Source: CAYGZQ01 sp964354375 [NCBI: uncultured Planctomycetota bacterium]
GTDB taxonomy: Bacteria; JAJVIF01; JAPKYR01
Length of the DNA stretch: 16,308 nucleotides
Reading direction: 5' to 3'
Assembly: GCA_964354375.1 (NCBI GenBank)
Contig: CAYGZQ010000001.1
Span: 108,845-125,152 of the forward strand
The notes under the pieces are model-generated. The model was not told the origin of the DNA, did not search any database, and saw only the letters and a program-made list of their open reading frames with translations. Below are positions 13,648 through 16,308 of the stretch, one piece after another. Made by a program: the position numbers and the translations under genes. The stretch's first letter is position 1. Every line of letters starts with the position of its first letter.

Positions 13648-13739
13648 CTGGTCGAGTACGGTCGACGCATGATATGCTGTGTGGCGATGAAAGCTGTCGG
13701 GTCTTGTCCAGGGCCGGCATTGCATGGAGGAAAGATCGA

Positions 13740-14885
13740 ATGAGAACCAGACTTATCGCAGCGACATTGATGCTCGCCGTTCCTTTGCTGTTCGGTTGGC
13801 CGACCGGCACAGATGCTTCGCAGGCGCAGGATAGTCAAGACGAGGCGGTCACGTCCGAAGCGGTCGAGCCTCTGTTGTATCCAGTGTGCCTGGATGAAAA
13901 ATGGGGCTACATCGACAATACAGGCGAGCTTATCATTGATCCGCAGTTCGATGATGCATACAGCTTCTCCGAGGGTCTCGCGATTGTGGTCAGTGAGGTC
14001 GGTTGCGGGTATATCGACAAGACAGGCAAGTATGCTGTAAACCCGCAGTTCACCGAGGCGTGGGACTTCTCAGAGGGTCTCGCCGCCGTAATGACCGGGG
14101 ATTGGGAGACAGGCATGTGGGGCTATATCGACAAAACAGGTGAGTTTTTCATAGAACCGCAATTCGACGATGCGTATCCCTTCTCCGAGGGGCTCGCCGC
14201 TGTTATGACCGGGGGTTGGGAGAATGGCAAGTGGGGCTATATCGACAAAACAGGCGACTTTGTCGTGGATCCACGATACGACAACGCCGGCGACTTCTCC
14301 GAGGGTCTGGCGGCCGTTTTGATATCAAGCGGCGAGACAGCCAACTGGGGCTATATCGACAACACAGGCAAGCTTGTCATAAACCCACAATTCGGTTGGG
14401 CGCACGTATTCTCCGAGGGTCTTGCAGCCGTCAGGATCGGCGACGAGTTCACGGGCGTGTGGGGCTATATCGACAAGGCAGGCGGATTTGTCGTGGAACC
14501 GCAGTTCGGTCTCGCGTGGTCCTTCTCCGAGGGTCTTGCGGCCGTCAGGATCGGTGACGAGGAGACAGGCAAATGGGGTTACATCGACAATACAGGCGCG
14601 TCTGTCATAAGCGCGCAGTTCGATGGGGCATGGTCCTTCTCCGAGGGTCTTGCGGCGGTTCTGACCGGGGGGTCAGACACAGGCGATTGGGGCTATATCG
14701 ACAATACGGGCGAGTTTGTAATCAATGCGCAGTTTGACCTGGCAGACGATTTCTCCGGCGGTCTCGCCAAGGTAGAGATCGAAGACTGGCAGACATTGAT
14801 ATGGAAGCAAGGCTATATCGATAAGACAGGCGCGTTTGTGTGGACCCAGCCTGACGGGCTGGGCGCGATCAGCCCTGACTCGTAG
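13740..14885 (+). CDS. secreted WG-repeat protein
   Basis: The 381-residue protein has a signal peptide (basic start, hydrophobic core 5-19, likely cleavage near residue 26 after TDA). It then carries nine GYID motifs of the WG (KWG) beta-repeat family, first at residue 56. Units follow the form WGYIDKTGxxVxxPQFDxAxxFSEGLAAV. WG-repeat proteins are exported beta-rich proteins of mostly unknown role, probably in binding. ATG at 13740 is chosen because GGAGG at 13726-13730 lies nine bases upstream and the signal peptide starts there; the frame is open upstream to 13449 only through repeat DNA. Most SEGLAAV units are almost identical, so recent expansion is likely. The stop codon TAG lies inside a palindromic repeat. 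Final repeats diverge, giving a capped end. Confidence 0.92.
   Translation: MRTRLIAATLMLAVPLLFGWPTGTDASQAQDSQDEAVTSEAVEPLLYPVCLDEKWGYIDNTGELIIDPQFDDAYSFSEGLAIVVSEVGCGYIDKTGKYAVNPQFTEAWDFSEGLAAVMTGDWETGMWGYIDKTGEFFIEPQFDDAYPFSEGLAAVMTGGWENGKWGYIDKTGDFVVDPRYDNAGDFSEGLAAVLISSGETANWGYIDNTGKLVINPQFGWAHVFSEGLAAVRIGDEFTGVWGYIDKAGGFVVEPQFGLAWSFSEGLAAVRIGDEETGKWGYIDNTGASVISAQFDGAWSFSEGLAAVLTGGSDTGDWGYIDNTGEFVINAQFDLADDFSGGLAKVEIEDWQTLIWKQGYIDKTGAFVWTQPDGLGAISPDS
13905..14846 (+). repeat. tandem WG-coding repeats of 114 bp
   Basis: The first base of each GYID codon set falls at 13905, 14007, 14121, 14235, 14349, 14463, 14577, 14691 and 14811. Six consecutive spacings are exactly 114 bases (38 codons), while the first is 102 and the last 120. 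Third positions are also largely conserved, as in the recurring GAGGGTCT and GGCTATATCGACA blocks. Confidence 0.93.
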
Positions 14886-14908
14886 GGCACGGCATGCCGT
14901 GCCCCTAC
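14882..14908. repeat. palindromic repeat containing the WG-gene stop codon
   Basis: The palindrome GTAGGGCACGGC...GCCGTGCCC with CTAC end matches the family consensus at 21 of 22 core positions (14884-14905). The TAG stop at 14883-14885 is part of it. It may act as a terminator-like hairpin for the WG gene although no T tract follows. Confidence 0.75.
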
Positions 14909-14942
14909 TCCGCAACCCCGTGATGCTATACTTCGGTCCGTC

Positions 14943-16308
14943 ATGTGCTCCCGGACCTCGCAAGATACGTCGCCGCATTATCATTTCTCCAAACCCTTCA
15001 CAAGATGGTGGTGGTTTTCGGGACCGATAACCGAGCGCGAGATCGCCCGCCAGCTTGAATGGGTCAAGCAGAACGGTTTCGGCGGGGTCGAGATCGCCTG
15101 GGTGTATCCGCTTGCCGATTCCGAGCCCGGACCCCGCTGGCTCAGCCCGGAATGGTCGGAGAGAGTCGCGTACGCGAAGCGGTTCTGCGATGAAATCAGG
15201 CTCTGCTGCGACTTCACCTTCGGCACGATGTGGCCGTTCGGCGGATCGATTGTGCCGAAAGAGGACGCATTGCAGGTTTACGGAGGCCTCTCGAAACAGC
15301 GGCTGCGGGCGTCGTGGGAAACGCCGTTCGAATCAGCCCCCGGACACATCCTGAATCATCTCGACCGCGACGCCCTGTCGCGCTACTCCGGCGTCATGGG
15401 GGCCGCTCTGAAAGAGGCATTGAAAGGATTCAGGTCTGCCCTGTTCTGCGATTCGTGGGAGGTGGAGACCGGGAAAATCTGGACAGGCGGCTTCGGCGAC
15501 GCTTTCAGAGCGAATTACGGCTACTCGATCGAGGAGTACATGGACGACCTCGACGAGCATCCCGACGTCAGGTACGACTACCGGAAACTCGTCGCGGCAT
15601 ATGTGCTCGACGGATTCTACAGACCGTTCAACTCAATCTGTCACGATCTGGGGGCCGCATCGCGGGTTCAATGTCACGGAGCGCCGACAGACCTCCTCGC
15701 GGCCTACGCTTCCGTCGACATCCCGGAGACGGAGGCCATCCTTTTCGAGCCCCATTTCGCGCGCCTCGCAGCGTCCGCCGCGGCGCTCGCCGGCAAGCCG
15801 ATTGTGTCGAGCGAAACGTTCACGTGCCTGTACGGATGGAGACCGCGTCCCGGCCCCGCTCCATACATCAAACAGGAGCAGGTCGCGGACATGAAGCTCC
15901 TCGTTGATTCACTCTTTGCGCATGGGGTGAATCACGTCATCTGGCACGGGATGCCCTATAACCCGGAAGGCTCCGAGAACGAGTTCTACGCAACGGTCCA
16001 TGTCGGTCCGGATTCGCCATTCGCCGATGAAATCAGGCCGTTCAACGCATACATGGAAAAAGTGTGCTCGTTCATGAGGAGAGGCAAGCCATACACCGAT
16101 CTCGCGGTCTACCTGCCCATTGAGGACGCATGGATGGCGAACGAGCTCCCCCAAGGCGACAATTCTCCGGACGCGCATTACTTCTGGGAGTTCAGATACT
16201 CGAGAATTCCGGCGGCGCTGAAGGGTTATCATCCGCAGTGGATTTCCGGGCATTTTCTGAAGGGCGCCGATATCGTCGGCGGGAAATTGTGCGTGGGCGA
16301 TTGCCGAT
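14943..16308 (+). CDS. GH106-like glycoside hydrolase, 3' end beyond window
   Basis: The open frame from ATG 14943 to the window end encodes 455 residues with no stop. The start FTRWWWFSGPITEREI followed by LEWVKQNGFGGVEIAW fits the N-terminal barrel of GH106 (alpha-L-rhamnosidase) and related enzymes. The later sequence also fits: SSETFT, then a helix, then AHGVNHVIWHG (about residues 320-330) and the segment ending FMRRGKPYTDLAVYLP, where the first strand of a second domain begins. GH106 enzymes cleave terminal rhamnose from plant or microbial glycans by inversion. Specificity is not assured, and GH2-like superfamily members share some of these motifs. There is no signal peptide, so a cytoplasmic enzyme is expected. 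No good ribosome site precedes the ATG, and no other upstream in-frame start exists. It follows a palindromic repeat by 34 bases. Confidence 0.82.
   Translation, partial: MCSRTSQDTSPHYHFSKPFTRWWWFSGPITEREIARQLEWVKQNGFGGVEIAWVYPLADSEPGPRWLSPEWSERVAYAKRFCDEIRLCCDFTFGTMWPFGGSIVPKEDALQVYGGLSKQRLRASWETPFESAPGHILNHLDRDALSRYSGVMGAALKEALKGFRSALFCDSWEVETGKIWTGGFGDAFRANYGYSIEEYMDDLDEHPDVRYDYRKLVAAYVLDGFYRPFNSICHDLGAASRVQCHGAPTDLLAAYASVDIPETEAILFEPHFARLAASAAALAGKPIVSSETFTCLYGWRPRPGPAPYIKQEQVADMKLLVDSLFAHGVNHVIWHGMPYNPEGSENEFYATVHVGPDSPFADEIRPFNAYMEKVCSFMRRGKPYTDLAVYLPIEDAWMANELPQGDNSPDAHYFWEFRYSRIPAALKGYHPQWISGHFLKGADIVGGKLCVGDCR

Noticed and set aside
13449-13739. A possible 97-residue N-terminal extension of the WG-repeat protein
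   Set aside because: The stretch is made of palindromic repeats, while a good ribosome site and signal peptide mark the start at 13740.

Overview
The window looks like chromosomal DNA from an uncultivated Gram-negative bacterium with high G+C (an impression; not computed). Lipoprotein signals, a type II secretion/type IV pilus-type ATPase and large beta-rich surface proteins point to a two-membrane cell. Repeated short palindromes between genes are of the kind seen in many environmental genomes. I cannot place it in a phylum. There is no tRNA, rRNA, CRISPR array, transposase, integrase or phage gene.

Layout. (1) 91-1497: a calcineurin-like phosphoesterase on + and, convergent with it, a hypothetical protein with one C-terminal membrane helix. 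(2) 1498-3316: a nested palindromic repeat, then a cobalamin riboswitch with a clear intrinsic terminator, then a lipoprotein that reads as a seven-bladed beta-propeller. This is the most interesting locus. It resembles the logic of BtuG, the B12-capturing propeller lipoprotein of Bacteroidetes, but no btuB or btuF is visible here. (3) 3379-6327: a 982-residue lipoprotein on - with two TIG-like 94-residue modules. (4) 6508-11397: five closely spaced genes on -, in transcription order a GspE/PilB-type ATPase, a small Cys-rich putative lipoprotein, a single-pass membrane protein, a four-helix membrane protein and a SAM methyltransferase. The gaps of 39-72 bp suggest an operon. (5) 11474-12465: a good sigma70-type promoter and a methyltransferase carrying an N-terminal membrane helix and a zinc-ribbon-like CxxC pair. 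(6) 12589-13409: an extended -10 promoter and a soluble helical protein that resembles the flagellin D1 region. (7) 13410-13739: 330 bp without a gene, filled by palindromes and a 107-bp inverted-repeat element. (8) 13740-14885: a secreted WG-repeat protein with nine GYID motifs, six consecutive spacings being exactly 114 bp. (9) 14943 to the window edge: a GH106-like glycoside hydrolase, cut by the window end.

Functionally the window is a mix of cell-surface proteins and one possible secretion or pilus operon. The clearest regulatory statement is that B12 should switch off the propeller lipoprotein. The remaining links between genes are inferred from spacing only.
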